Assembly: GCA_009699865.1 (NCBI GenBank) | Contig: WLNJ01000009.1 | Coordinates: forward strand, 1-61,340 | Source: Actinomycetota bacterium | Lineage (GTDB): Bacteria; Actinomycetota; Thermoleophilia; Solirubrobacterales; Solirubrobacteraceae | Length of the DNA stretch: 61,340 nucleotides | Direction: 5' to 3' | Shown here: positions 51,036 through 60,390 of the stretch, one piece after another | Layout of the letters: every line of letters starts with the position of its first letter | Numbering within the stretch: the first letter of the stretch is position 1 | Notes under the pieces: generated by a model | The model's database searches: none | What the model was told of the DNA's origin: nothing | Seen by the model: the letters and a program-made list of their open reading frames with translations, nothing else | Translations under genes and position numbers: made by a program

Positions 51036-52523
51036 ATGGCAGCCTATTCTCCACCCTTCGTGAACCCAACGGCTGAGATTGTTCAACAGGCTGACCCGGA
51101 CCGACTCGCACTTCTCTCCCTTGGATACGGGGGAGAGCGGCGTCAATGGTCATTCGCAGACGTGGCCGAGTTCTCTTCACGGTTCGGCGGCTGGCTCCAG
51201 TCCAATGGAGTTGCGCAAGGCGACACCGTTATGACAGTGCTTGGAAGCCGGCCGGAATGGGTCTTGGCGATGCTTGGAATCTGGCGCATCGGCGCTGTGG
51301 CTCTGCCGTGCCACAGCTCATTGCGACCGCACGACTTAGACCTGCGGATCAAGGCTGCTCAGCCGGCCCTAATCCTGTGTGAGGCCTCAACCGCCGAGGC
51401 TGTTCGTGCCGCCTCACCTGACTGCTTGGTAGTTGAGCTTGGTTGTGAGCACCTTGATCCAGACGCTCCGTCAGATCCCTTCCACGCGAAGCCATCCGAG
51501 ATCGCCGACCTCGCCCCGGATGATCCTGCCGTTGTGATCTTCACCTCCGGCACGACCGCTGGGCCAACGGGGATTGTTCACGGAGTTCGGTGGCTGGCAG
51601 GACAGGAAGTCCAAGCCCACTCGTGGTTTGGGGCCCCGGTCGGGTCACTGGCTTGGTGTACAGCTGCTCCTGGTTGGTCAAAGTCCGCTAGGAACGTCTT
51701 CCTAGCTCCATGGATTTGCGGCGCCTCAGCCCTCATTCACGACGCTCCTTTCGACGCTGATCAGCGGCTTGAGGTTCTCCAAAACGAGCGGGTTGGGGCG
51801 CTCTGCCAAGCCCCAACTGAATACCGAGTGATCGCGGCCAGACTGGAGATTCCCCCGCTCGCAGACCTCACGAGCATGGTGGCTGCCGGAGAGGCCTTGG
51901 ATCCCGAGGTGATCGAGCGATTCCGCAATGCCACCGGGCTGACAATCCGTGATGGCTACGGACAAACGGAGACAGGCCACCTCACCGGCGTCGGCCCGGA
52001 CGACGACTGCCCAGCCGGCTCGATGGGCAAGGCCCTCCCCGGCATTGACCTTTGGATTGACCAAGGGGAGCTTGTTGTAGACCCAACCTCCGTACCAACC
52101 TTCTTCCTCCGCACGCTTGATGGCGAACCCGCGCCAATGGATAAGCCGTGGCGCACTGGCGACTTGGTCCGAGAGAGGAACGGATTCCTTTTCTTCGAGG
52201 GGCGCGATGACGACATCATCTCCTCGTCGGGCTATCGCATTGGGCCATTCGAAGTCGAATCAGCGATGGGCACCCATCCCGCTGTCGCCGAGTGCGCAGC
52301 TGTCGCCGCCCCTGACCGAGAGCGAGGCTCCGTTGTCCGAGCCGTGGTCGTGCTGCGTGACGGCTTTTCCCCATCCGACGCATTAGCGGTCGAGCTTGGG
52401 GACCATGTAAAGCAAGTGACTGCTCCCTACAAGTACCCACGCATCGTTGACTTCGTCGACGAGCTCCCCAAGACTTCGTCCGGGAAGATCCGGCGTTCTG
52501 TCCTCCGAGGCGAAAGTGCCTGA
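51036..52523 (+). CDS. AMP-forming acyl-CoA synthetase (medium-chain type)
   Basis: Activates a carboxylic acid to acyl-CoA with ATP via an adenylate. The 495-residue ANL-family protein has P-loop FTSGTTAGPTG, RDGYGQTETG, DKPWRTGD, GRDDDIISSSGYRIGPFEVE, and the C-terminal catalytic Lys in LPKTSSGKIRRS. The phosphate loop reads TAGPTG where TGxPKG is usual, so the conserved Lys is replaced by Thr; activity may still be normal. Length and PTEYRVIA are as in butyrate/medium-chain synthetases. Overlaps the following membrane protein gene by 8 nt. Pairs divergently with the acyl-CoA dehydrogenase. Confidence 0.88.
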   Translation: MAAYSPPFVNPTAEIVQQADPDRLALLSLGYGGERRQWSFADVAEFSSRFGGWLQSNGVAQGDTVMTVLGSRPEWVLAMLGIWRIGAVALPCHSSLRPHDLDLRIKAAQPALILCEASTAEAVRAASPDCLVVELGCEHLDPDAPSDPFHAKPSEIADLAPDDPAVVIFTSGTTAGPTGIVHGVRWLAGQEVQAHSWFGAPVGSLAWCTAAPGWSKSARNVFLAPWICGASALIHDAPFDADQRLEVLQNERVGALCQAPTEYRVIAARLEIPPLADLTSMVAAGEALDPEVIERFRNATGLTIRDGYGQTETGHLTGVGPDDDCPAGSMGKALPGIDLWIDQGELVVDPTSVPTFFLRTLDGEPAPMDKPWRTGDLVRERNGFLFFEGRDDDIISSSGYRIGPFEVESAMGTHPAVAECAAVAAPDRERGSVVRAVVVLRDGFSPSDALAVELGDHVKQVTAPYKYPRIVDFVDELPKTSSGKIRRSVLRGESA

Positions 52524-53913
52524 CCTCGGCGTCCTCAAGCGAGATTCGTGGTACCTGGCTATCGGGTCATTAGTCCTTGCTGTTGCATCAGTCATCTGGC
52601 TGCCTGCGATCACTGGTCCAGACCCAAACGCATGGCTTTCTTGGTCACACTCACTGCTCCACGGCCACGGCATTGACTTCGGCTACGGCCCGGCATGGAA
52701 GCCTCTACCAGTGATTGTCACCATCCCCCTTGGGCTTCCGGGGAAGGGCTTTGCCGCGGCAGCTTGGCTCCTGACCGTCCGCTTTGCGTTCTTCTGGTGC
52801 AGTGCGAGCCTCTACCTCCTTGTCCGTAAGGACGCTGGTCTGCTCGCTGGTGTCGTGGCTGCGGTGCTTCCATTCGCGCTCCGCCCCTGGGTGAATGTGG
52901 CTGTTGCCGGGGAGTCGGAGACCGTGGCACTCGCTCTAGTCCTGACCGCAGCCCTAGTCCACTTCAAGGGCAAGCCTCGAGCCACCGTCCTCCTTCTGGC
53001 GGCTGCTGGTCTGTCAAGACCTGAGGTCTGGCCACTGCTGCTGATCTACATCGTCTGGCAGGCAAGGTCCGGGGAGCGGAAGGTTGTACCGGTTGGGATC
53101 GCGTCTTTCGTTGGACTGGGCCTAGCTTGGGCTGCCCTCCCCCGTCTGCTGGACATCGGTGCCACCAAGTTTGGGATGACCACAGGCCACTCCCTCCACG
53201 ACGCAACCTTCCAGACAATCATCGACAACACCCTTGGCGTGATTCCTCCAAAGGCATGGGTGCTGATCCCAATCGGTCTCGTGGCCGCAGCCTTCCAGCG
53301 CAAGCTCGTAATCCTCACCCTGGCGATCGCAGCTGGTCTACTGGTGGTGGAGATTGCGACGCTGTGGGCACTCCACCCTCCGATCAGCCAGACCGGCTAC
53401 ACCCCCGTCCTTCGCTACTTCGCCGCGGCCGGAGTGATGGCTTGTGGTGTCGCTGGCTATGGAGCGCAGTCGCTGCGAGACCTCTTTCCTGAGGGAGCCG
53501 GGCGGATTCTCGGAGGGGCGGCTGCCGTCGCGCTTGTGGCTTGGTCGCTGGGAACCGCATTTGAGCCCAACCATCTTGGGGTCCAACGGGCACAGGCAAT
53601 TGCCCGCTCAACTGATAGTGCTGTTGCCGCAATCGATTCAGCCGGTGGAGTGGAGCGGGTACGCCCATGCCTTCCCTTCACCATCTCGAGCTTCTCCGCA
53701 ATCTCGTGGGATATCGCTCGCCGGCTCGGACTCCCCCTCTCGGCGTCAACAACCAAACCGCACAGCCCCAGCATCGCGCTGGACTACACGGCCGGCAGTT
53801 GGGTTTTGAGTACCGCGCCGCCGTCAACCAACCGTGGAGCAAGGGTTATTGGTCGGTCCGACCTCTGGCGGGTCATGTACTACCCCGGCCTTGGTGGCTG
53901 CCTCAAGCCATGA
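52516..53913 (+). CDS. Multi-helix membrane protein, GT-C-like
   Basis: 465 residues with about eleven predicted membrane helices and little else. An early extracytoplasmic loop after helix 1 has acidic residues and aromatics (PDPNAWLSWSHSLLHGHGIDFGYG), a layout seen in GT-C glycosyltransferases using lipid-linked sugars, but no firm motif. It ends in a soluble tail of about 110 residues. GTG 52516, overlapping the synthetase stop, is preferred; the longer frame from 52447 runs over the synthetase. The ATGA overlap at 53910 couples it to the next gene. Function unknown. Confidence 0.68.
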   Translation: MPDLGVLKRDSWYLAIGSLVLAVASVIWLPAITGPDPNAWLSWSHSLLHGHGIDFGYGPAWKPLPVIVTIPLGLPGKGFAAAAWLLTVRFAFFWCSASLYLLVRKDAGLLAGVVAAVLPFALRPWVNVAVAGESETVALALVLTAALVHFKGKPRATVLLLAAAGLSRPEVWPLLLIYIVWQARSGERKVVPVGIASFVGLGLAWAALPRLLDIGATKFGMTTGHSLHDATFQTIIDNTLGVIPPKAWVLIPIGLVAAAFQRKLVILTLAIAAGLLVVEIATLWALHPPISQTGYTPVLRYFAAAGVMACGVAGYGAQSLRDLFPEGAGRILGGAAAVALVAWSLGTAFEPNHLGVQRAQAIARSTDSAVAAIDSAGGVERVRPCLPFTISSFSAISWDIARRLGLPLSASTTKPHSPSIALDYTAGSWVLSTAPPSTNRGARVIGRSDLWRVMYYPGLGGCLKP

Positions 53914-54626
53914 CAGGTCCACGGCCGCTGATCGGGATCGTGGCAGCAGTAGAGCGCTGCAAGTGGACTGTTTGGGACCAGAACGCAGCAGTCGTGGCCG
54001 CCAACTACTTGACCTCAGTTTCCCGAGCGGGCGGCGTGCCAGTCATCCTGCCAGTCCTTGAAAGTAGCCCGGAACTTATCGACCGGCACCTAGATGCTGT
54101 CGATGCCATCGTCCTTGCCGGGGGGTCAGATGTCGACCCAAGCCTCTACGGGGCCGAGCTTCATCCGCACGGTGAGGACACGGACCGCCCACGGGATGAC
54201 TACGAGATACCCCTTGCACTGAGAGCGGTAGAGCGGGGCATTCCGCTGCTTGGGATCTGCCGTGGGATGCAGATCCTGAATGTTGCTTTGGGGGGAACAC
54301 TCCACCAGGACCTGCTCGTCGGGGACCGGACTGGCTTCCACCGACCGCTGATTGGAGACCTCGAGAACAGCCTGCACGATGTGCAGCCGGTCTCGGGCAC
54401 GCTGACTGAGCGGATCATGTCCCCTGGGGCGTCAGCTGTCGCTTCCCACCACCACCAGGCCGTGGACACCCTTGGGAGCGGCCTTCAGGTTGGGGCAACG
54501 TCGGAGAACGACGGGTGCTGCGAGGCGATCGAGCTGGTGTCCGCGGGATTCGCCGTGGGAGTCCAGTGGCATGCGGAGGCAACTCCCGGCGACACCTTCT
54601 TCGAGGCGTTGGTCGCAGCGGTCTAG
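53910..54626 (+). CDS. Class-I glutamine-amidotransferase-like hydrolase (PuuD/C26 family)
   Basis: 238 residues of the gamma-glutamyl-gamma-aminobutyrate hydrolase type: GGSDVDPSLYG (oxyanion strand), nucleophile Cys near residue 116 in LGICRGMQILNVALGG, SHHHQAVD, and the catalytic His in VGVQWHAE. Such enzymes cleave gamma-glutamyl amides, for example in putrescine breakdown, which could link to agmatine deiminase, though they are not adjacent. ATG 53910 overlaps the membrane-protein stop. The stop (TAG) overlaps the convergent ridA stop (CTAG) inside a hairpin loop. Confidence 0.9.
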   Translation: MTGPRPLIGIVAAVERCKWTVWDQNAAVVAANYLTSVSRAGGVPVILPVLESSPELIDRHLDAVDAIVLAGGSDVDPSLYGAELHPHGEDTDRPRDDYEIPLALRAVERGIPLLGICRGMQILNVALGGTLHQDLLVGDRTGFHRPLIGDLENSLHDVQPVSGTLTERIMSPGASAVASHHHQAVDTLGSGLQVGATSENDGCCEAIELVSAGFAVGVQWHAEATPGDTFFEALVAAV

Positions 54627-54633
54627 CGCTGCG
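54614..54633. terminator. 7-bp hairpin with both convergent stop codons in its loop
   Basis: CGCAGCG (54614-54620) pairs with CGCTGCG (54627-54633). The 6-nt loop contains CTAG, the overlapping stops of the C26 hydrolase and ridA. Candidate bidirectional transcription end; no U-run. Confidence 0.4.
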
Positions 54634-55015
54634 CGAACACTGCTTCGAACTCAATCAACCCGCCTAGGGGCAGATCGGACACCTCAACGGCGGCGCGGGC
54701 GGGCGGCTCGTCGCCAGTGAAGTAGTTGGCGTAGATCGTGTTAACAGATGCGAAGTCGCCCATGTCGGTGAGGAAGACGGTGACCTTGACCGCATCGGCC
54801 AGCTCGCACCCAGCAGCCCGCGCAACGGCCTGGAGGTTTTCCAGCGCCTGGACCGCCTGGGCCTCGACTCCACCTGGCACTAGGCCAGACCCGTCGGGCG
54901 AAAGCCCAAGCTGTCCCGATGCGAAAACAAACCCGTTCGCGCTTGCCGCATGGCTGTAAGGCCCGACGGCCGCGGGAGCGTCAGGGGCGTTGAATGTCTC
55001 TCGCTCAGTGCTCAT
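54623..55015 (-). CDS. ridA: RidA-family enamine/imine deaminase
   Basis: 130-residue YjgF/RidA protein: VGPYSHAASANGFVFASGQLGL, VKVTVFLTDMGDFASVN and PPARAAVEVSDLPLGGLIEFEAVF, including the conserved Arg in ARAAVE. Such proteins quench reactive 2-aminoacrylate-type enamines made by PLP enzymes. ATG 55015 is preceded by GGGGAAGG. Convergent with the C26 hydrolase, with overlapping stops. Confidence 0.92.
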   Translation of the reverse strand: MSTERETFNAPDAPAAVGPYSHAASANGFVFASGQLGLSPDGSGLVPGGVEAQAVQALENLQAVARAAGCELADAVKVTVFLTDMGDFASVNTIYANYFTGDEPPARAAVEVSDLPLGGLIEFEAVFAQR

Positions 55016-55061
55016 ACCTTCCCCAACCTTACGCGCGAGCTCCCTCGGGAGCCAGCGCGGA

Positions 55062-55067
55062 TAACCT
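55062..55067 (+). promoter_or_regulatory. Candidate -10 box TAACCT, leaderless start
   Basis: TAACCT ends 6 nt before the ATG at 55074. Confidence 0.4.
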
Positions 55068-55073
55068 CGCCCT

Positions 55074-57041
55074 ATGCCTAACCGCCTCTCAGAGGAAACC
55101 TCTCCCTACCTCCTACAGCACGCTGACAACCCAGTCCACTGGCAGCCTTGGGGACCAGACGCAATGCGCGAGGCGGCCGAGCGCGATGTTCCCCTCTTGG
55201 TCTCCATCGGCTACTCAGCCTGCCACTGGTGCCATGTGATGGAGCACGAATCATTCTCAGATCCAGCAATTGCGGACAGCATGAATGCCAACTTTGTCTG
55301 CATCAAGGTTGACCGAGAGGAACGCCCAGATGTGGATGCAATCTTCATGGATGCATGTCAGGCGATGACCGGCCACGGTGGCTGGCCGCTGAATGCGTTT
55401 GCGACTCCCGACGGCAAACCGTTCTGGGCGGGGACCTACTTCCCACCACAGCCCAGAAACAACATGCCGTCGTGGACAAACGTGCTCGATGGCCTCGCCT
55501 CGGCTTGGGCGGAGCAGCGGGACGAACTTGTCGAGACCGGGAGCCGCGTCGCCTCGCGTCTTGGCGGTGCCGCGGTGATGTCTGCCAGCGAGGACGTCCC
55601 AGGCCTTGGGGTCGTGTCAGCCGCGATGGACAATCTCCGCGAACGCTTTGACCCGCAGAACGGCGGCTTTGGCCCGGCTCCAAAGTTTCCCTCGACTGAG
55701 GTCATCGAGTTCCTCCTCTCCGAGGGTGAGACCCGGATGAGCGTTGAGACCCTTCACGCGATGGCTGGCGGTGGCATCCACGACCAGCTTGGCGGCGGAT
55801 TCGCCCGGTATGCCGTGGATGCAACATGGACTGTCCCCCACTTCGAAAAGATGCTCTACGACAACGCTCTGCTGGCACGGGCATACCTGCACGGTTGGCA
55901 AGTCAGCGGGGACGAAGGGCTCCTCAACACGGCCAGAACGACGCTTGGCTGGATGCTGCGCGAGCTGCAAGCCCCTAACGGCGGGTTTCACTCCGCTCTC
56001 GACGCAGATGACTCTGAAGGCGAGGGGCGCTTCTACTCGTGGACCCCAGCTCTAGTTGCGCAAGCACTCCCCAACCACGCTGATGCGGCAGCTGCCTGCC
56101 AAGCATTTGGGATAACTGACGACGGCAACTATGAGGATGGTCTGAGCGTCCCATTCCGAGCCGGCGACCACCCAGACCTCGACCGCCTCCGCCACACGCT
56201 GCTGGAGGCCCGGTCGCTTCGACCCCGTCCGAGCACTGACACGAAGATCATCGCTGGATGGAACGCGCTGGCGATCAGCGCCCTTGCTGACGCTGGGGCA
56301 GTCCTAGGTGACCAGACCTACTTGGACGCTGCGACCGCCTGTGCCGAGCACCTCCTTTCGGCGCTGCGCGATGACCGTAGTCAGCTGTTGCGGTGTCTTC
56401 GTAAGGACTCCGGGGTGCCAGGAGTGCTGGAAGACAATGCCTTCCTACTGGCCGCGCTGCTGGACCTTTACGAGGCAACATTCGACGAGCACTGGTTCAC
56501 AGAAGCTCTCACTCTTGCGGCTAGCGTCTGGAATCGATTCGGTGATCCTACGGACGGCGGCTTCTACTCAACCGCCATAGACGCCGAGCAGTTGGCGGCC
56601 CGCCGCAAGGACATTGAAGACCACCCGATTCCCTCCGGCCAATCAGTGATGGCACTCGCGCTGCTCAGACTTCACGCCCTAACTGGTGAAGGGCTTTACC
56701 TTGCCCAGGCCGAGGGTGTCCTCAAGCTGCTCTCCAGCGTGGCAGAGCGGGCGCCGCTTGCCTGTGGGCGCCTGATGCTGGCAATCAGCGTTCATGCTCA
56801 GGGCGTCAATGAGGTCGCCATCATCGGTCCTGATCCAAAGCCGTTCCTTGAGCAACTGCGAAGCAAGCTCCGAAGGAACACGGTCGTGGCATGCGCAGCC
56901 AACGGTGATGACTCTCGTCTCCCACTGATCAAAGGCCGCACAGCTCAAGACGGCATCACAACCGCTTACGTCTGCAGAGACTTCGCCTGCCAGATGCCCG
57001 TCATAGCCCCAGGTGACCTAGCCCAGCAATTGGGCGACTGA
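55074..57041 (+). CDS. YyaL/DUF255 thioredoxin-domain protein (SSP411 family)
   Basis: 655 residues. The N-terminal thioredoxin-like domain carries [15 protein letters not shown] (CxxC near residues 49-52) and [13 protein letters not shown] six-hairpin alpha/alpha-toroid of glycosidase type follows ([39 protein letters not shown]). This is a widespread family of unsettled function, sometimes called cellobiose-epimerase-like. ATG 55074 is 6 nt after a TAACCT box and gives the normal N-terminus ([21 protein letters not shown]). Confidence 0.92.
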   Translation: MPNRLSEETSPYLLQHADNPVHWQPWGPDAMREAAERDVPLLVSIGYSACHWCHVMEHESFSDPAIADSMNANFVCIKVDREERPDVDAIFMDACQAMTGHGGWPLNAFATPDGKPFWAGTYFPPQPRNNMPSWTNVLDGLASAWAEQRDELVETGSRVASRLGGAAVMSASEDVPGLGVVSAAMDNLRERFDPQNGGFGPAPKFPSTEVIEFLLSEGETRMSVETLHAMAGGGIHDQLGGGFARYAVDATWTVPHFEKMLYDNALLARAYLHGWQVSGDEGLLNTARTTLGWMLRELQAPNGGFHSALDADDSEGEGRFYSWTPALVAQALPNHADAAAACQAFGITDDGNYEDGLSVPFRAGDHPDLDRLRHTLLEARSLRPRPSTDTKIIAGWNALAISALADAGAVLGDQTYLDAATACAEHLLSALRDDRSQLLRCLRKDSGVPGVLEDNAFLLAALLDLYEATFDEHWFTEALTLAASVWNRFGDPTDGGFYSTAIDAEQLAARRKDIEDHPIPSGQSVMALALLRLHALTGEGLYLAQAEGVLKLLSSVAERAPLACGRLMLAISVHAQGVNEVAIIGPDPKPFLEQLRSKLRRNTVVACAANGDDSRLPLIKGRTAQDGITTAYVCRDFACQMPVIAPGDLAQQLGD

Positions 57042-57133
57042 CCTCCCCCAGTCGAGGCAAGACTTCACGAGCCTGAAGTTCTAACTCGGCTTTTCTGTCC
57101 GGACTCTGCTGACCTCCCAGCTGACTCCCTTCG

Positions 57134-57139
57134 TATTCT
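57134..57139 (+). promoter_or_regulatory. Candidate -10 box TATTCT for the MMPL transporter gene
   Basis: TATTCT would place the mRNA start near 57146, i.e. downstream of an in-frame ATG at 57142 and about 38 nt before the ATG at 57184. This helps decide the start. Confidence 0.35.
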
Positions 57140-57183
57140 GTATGACGCCCAACGCCCAAATAACGCAGGAGACACCCCGCCCC

Positions 57184-59421
57184 ATGAGAAACAAGCTCGA
57201 CAAGATCATCACCTTCCCTGGAACACGGCTAGGCCGCTGGGTGGTGATTGTCCTCTGGGTGGTCCTGATGGGCGCCCTCGGACCAGCCTCGGGCAAACTT
57301 GAGCAGGTCCAAAAGAATGAGCAATCGTCATGGCTTCCGCAGAATGTTGAATCGGTCAAGGCCCTCAACGCAGTTGCTGCAGCCCAGAAGGAAGAGACGA
57401 TCCCAACCATCGTCGTCTTCAAACGGGCCGGGACCTTGAGCGCAGCGGACAAGACGGCAATCCAGAAGAGCATCCTCACGCTCCAATGCGACCCGCCAAA
57501 GACCATCTCCCGCACAAAGGGCCTTCCGCCCGCAGTCGTAGCAGCGGCCGTCAGGGCCTGCGGTGGAACAGCTGCAGGCAAAAAGGCAGCTGAGTCATTT
57601 GTAACGCTCGGCGTGCCGGCAATCGCCCCAACCCCGATCTACTCCAAGAACGGCAACGCAGCACTTGTGGCAATGGATTTGGCCGCAACAGGCCAAGGTA
57701 ATGACATCGTCGATTCTGTTGACCAGATTCGAGCCGCAGTGCATCAAGTCCCAGCTGGCCTTGAAGTCAAAGTCACCGGTGGTGGTGGCTTCTCTGCCGA
57801 CGCAGTGAAGGTGTTTGCGGGCATCAACAGCACACTCCTCTACTCCACGCTCGCACTCGTATTCATCCTCCTGATACTCATCTACCGAAGCCCGATCTTC
57901 TGGGCGATTCCACTGTTCACCGTGATCTTCGCTGAGGGGGCAACGCGCGGTGTGGCATATCTCTTCGCCAAGAACGGTCTGACTCTCAACGGTCAGTCGG
58001 CCGGAATCATGTCCGTCCTCGTCTTTGGCGCTGGAACCGACTATGCACTGCTGCTCGTATCGCGTTATCGCGAAGAGCTGCGAAAGACGGTGTCCAAGTT
58101 TGATGCGATTAGTATCGCGCTCCGCAAGGCTGGACCGGCAATCGTTGCCTCTGCCGGAACCGTGATCCTCGCACTCATGTGCCTCAGCTTTGCTGAGGTA
58201 GAGGGAACCAAGGGCCTTGGTCCGGCCGGGGCGATTGGGGTTGCAATGGCCTCACTGGCAATGCTCACTCTTCTGCCCGCCCTGCTGGTCAGCTTTGGCC
58301 GTCGCGCCTTCTGGCCGTTTGTCCCCCACTTTGGTGACTCTGGCACCGACCAAACTCATGGGGCTTGGCACGGGCTTGGCGAACGGATCATGAAGCGCCC
58401 TCGCGCAGTCTGGATTGGAACCCTCGCCGGCCTACTCGTTCTCTGTTCAGGCCTGACAGTGTTCTCGACCAACCTCACACAAGGGAACGGGTTCCGCGGC
58501 GAAGTGGAAGCCGCTCAGGGTCAGGCCCTTCTTGCCGAGTCTTTCCCTGCCGGAAAGTCGTCGCCGGTCAACATTGTTGTCAATGACCCGTCGAAGGTTG
58601 AGGCCGTGCGGGCCGCCGTGGCAGGTGACACGGCAGTCATCGCCTCAGTTGACCCTGAGCAGGCTGATCTGCACGTAGGCCGTCAGACAGTGTTTAACGC
58701 AACGCTGCTCAAGGATCCATACGCGGAGTCGTCTTTCGCGAACATCAAGGAACTGCGGGACCGCCTTGCCGCGAACCCTAGGATTGGCAAGGGAGCCGTA
58801 CTGATCGGCGGGAGCACGGCCATCGAGTACGACCTCCGTGAGGCGAACGTGCGGGACAACAAGCTGATAATTCCAATCGTCCTGCTCGTTGTCTTCATTG
58901 TGCTCGCGCTCTTGTTGCGGGCCCTCCTGATTCCCCTGCTACTGATCGGCACTGTGATCATTTCGTTCTTCGCCTCACTTGGCGCTGGGGCGATGGCGTT
59001 CAAATGGATCTTCCACTTCCCAGGCGCCGACCCGGGGCTGGTGCTGCTCTCCTTCATCTTCCTGGTTGCTCTGGGCGTGGATTACAACATCTTCCTGATG
59101 GCAAGAACCCGAGAGGAAACTCAAGCCCACGGCACCTCAAAGGGCATGCTGCGTGGACTCTCCGTCACAGGTTCAGTGATCACCTCTGCCGGAATCGTCC
59201 TCGCGGGTACCTTCGCCATTCTCGGCGTTCTCCCCCTGGTAGCCCTGACGGAGATCGGCTTTGTGATCGCATTCGGAGTCCTACTCGACACCTTCATAGT
59301 GCGTTCCATTCTCGTACCCGCACTTGTCTTTGACGTCGGGGAGAAGGTCTGGTGGCCGTCTGCGCTCGCGAAGGCGAATGATCTAAGCCAAGCTGACCTA
59401 ACCCGGCAATTGAGTGACTGA
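57184..59421 (+). CDS. MMPL-family RND-type membrane transporter
   Basis: 745 residues: helix 1 (WVVIVLWVVLMGALG), a large extracellular loop, a block of five or six helices with LVFGAGTDYALLLVSRYREELR, then a second loop and a second helix block with FLVALGVDYNIFLMARTREE. The GxxxDY signatures carry the proton-relay Asp residues of MMPL proteins. These export lipids or drugs in actinobacteria; the cargo is unknown. The ATG at 57184 has AGGAGA upstream and follows the predicted mRNA start; an ATG at 57142 is an alternative. It lies just upstream of a DrrAB-type ABC exporter. Confidence 0.9.
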   Translation: MRNKLDKIITFPGTRLGRWVVIVLWVVLMGALGPASGKLEQVQKNEQSSWLPQNVESVKALNAVAAAQKEETIPTIVVFKRAGTLSAADKTAIQKSILTLQCDPPKTISRTKGLPPAVVAAAVRACGGTAAGKKAAESFVTLGVPAIAPTPIYSKNGNAALVAMDLAATGQGNDIVDSVDQIRAAVHQVPAGLEVKVTGGGGFSADAVKVFAGINSTLLYSTLALVFILLILIYRSPIFWAIPLFTVIFAEGATRGVAYLFAKNGLTLNGQSAGIMSVLVFGAGTDYALLLVSRYREELRKTVSKFDAISIALRKAGPAIVASAGTVILALMCLSFAEVEGTKGLGPAGAIGVAMASLAMLTLLPALLVSFGRRAFWPFVPHFGDSGTDQTHGAWHGLGERIMKRPRAVWIGTLAGLLVLCSGLTVFSTNLTQGNGFRGEVEAAQGQALLAESFPAGKSSPVNIVVNDPSKVEAVRAAVAGDTAVIASVDPEQADLHVGRQTVFNATLLKDPYAESSFANIKELRDRLAANPRIGKGAVLIGGSTAIEYDLREANVRDNKLIIPIVLLVVFIVLALLLRALLIPLLLIGTVIISFFASLGAGAMAFKWIFHFPGADPGLVLLSFIFLVALGVDYNIFLMARTREETQAHGTSKGMLRGLSVTGSVITSAGIVLAGTFAILGVLPLVALTEIGFVIAFGVLLDTFIVRSILVPALVFDVGEKVWWPSALAKANDLSQADLTRQLSD

Positions 59422-59438
59422 ACACAGTGGCCCGCTGA

Positions 59439-59444
59439 TAGGTT
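59439..59444 (+). promoter_or_regulatory. Candidate -10 box TAGGTT, leaderless start of the DrrA-like gene
   Basis: TAGGTT ends 7 nt before the ATG at 59452. Confidence 0.4.
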
Positions 59445-59451
59445 TCGGACC

Positions 59452-60390
59452 ATGAGCATGATCGAGGTCAGTGACCTTCAAAAGACATTCGGCAAGGGCG
59501 ACGAGGCCGTCCACGCTGTGCGCGGAGTTGACTTCCAAGTTGACGAAGGTCAGATCTTCGGCCTCCTGGGTGCCAATGGCGCAGGCAAATCAACCTGTGT
59601 TCTTATGCTCGCAACGCTGCTTGCCCCAACTGGCGGCAGCGCCCGAGTTAACGGTTTTGATGTCCTCAAGCAGCCCAACGAGGTCCGTCAGTCATTCGGC
59701 GCTGCCCTTCAGGAAACCGGCTTGGACCCACTGCAGAAGGGGGTCGAACTACTCGAACTCCACGGCCGGCTTTACGGCTACGACAAGCAGACCGCCAAAG
59801 CGCGGGCCGCTGACCTCCTTGAGACAGTCGGACTTAGTGACGATGGCGGCAGGCGAATCGGGACCTATTCAGGCGGCATGCGCCGCAGACTTGACCTCGC
59901 CGCTGCCCTCATCCACCACCCCCGCATCCTCTTCCTTGACGAGCCAACCACAGGCTTGGACCCTGCCTCCCGCAGAGCAATCTGGGAAGAGGTGTCAAAA
60001 CTTAAGTCAGAGGGCGTCACGGTGCTGCTGACGACCCAATACCTAGAGGAGGCCGACCAGCTGGCGGATCATGTGGCGATCATGGCCGACGGTGTGATTG
60101 CTGCCACGGGCACACCCGATGACCTCAAGGCGGGAATGGGCGCCGATGTCGTTGATGTTGAGCTCGCAGATGAGGCAGAAGCGGCGCGCGCCGCAGCTGC
60201 GGTTGGACTGGAAGCCAAGGTTGTTGGCAATGAGATCCGAATCAGTGCAACCGACGGTCCCGCTGTTCTCGCGAGAGTCATGAACCAACTTCGTGACTTG
60301 GGGATCGAGCCCAAGGGCGTCTCCCTCACACAACCCACCCTTGACGATGTGTTCCTTAACCTCACAGACGGAGGATCTGGCCATGAGTGA
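59452..60390 (+). CDS. DrrA-type ABC exporter ATP-binding protein
   Basis: 312 residues: Walker A LLGANGAGKSTCVL, signature YSGGMRRRLDLAAAL, Walker B ILFLDEPTTGLDPASR, and the DrrA-like C-terminal extension of about 80 residues ending in LTQPTLDDVFLNLTD. It energises the permease that follows, with which it overlaps by 8 nt (ATGAGTGA). Members export drugs, lipids or antibiotics; the MMPL gene upstream suggests a shared efflux or envelope role. Confidence 0.92.
   Translation: MSMIEVSDLQKTFGKGDEAVHAVRGVDFQVDEGQIFGLLGANGAGKSTCVLMLATLLAPTGGSARVNGFDVLKQPNEVRQSFGAALQETGLDPLQKGVELLELHGRLYGYDKQTAKARAADLLETVGLSDDGGRRIGTYSGGMRRRLDLAAALIHHPRILFLDEPTTGLDPASRRAIWEEVSKLKSEGVTVLLTTQYLEEADQLADHVAIMADGVIAATGTPDDLKAGMGADVVDVELADEAEAARAAAAVGLEAKVVGNEIRISATDGPAVLARVMNQLRDLGIEPKGVSLTQPTLDDVFLNLTDGGSGHE

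Noticed and set aside
57142-57144. Upstream ATG start for the MMPL transporter
   Set aside because: Only 2 nt after a TATTCT box and without a ribosome site; the ATG at 57184 has AGGAGA upstream.
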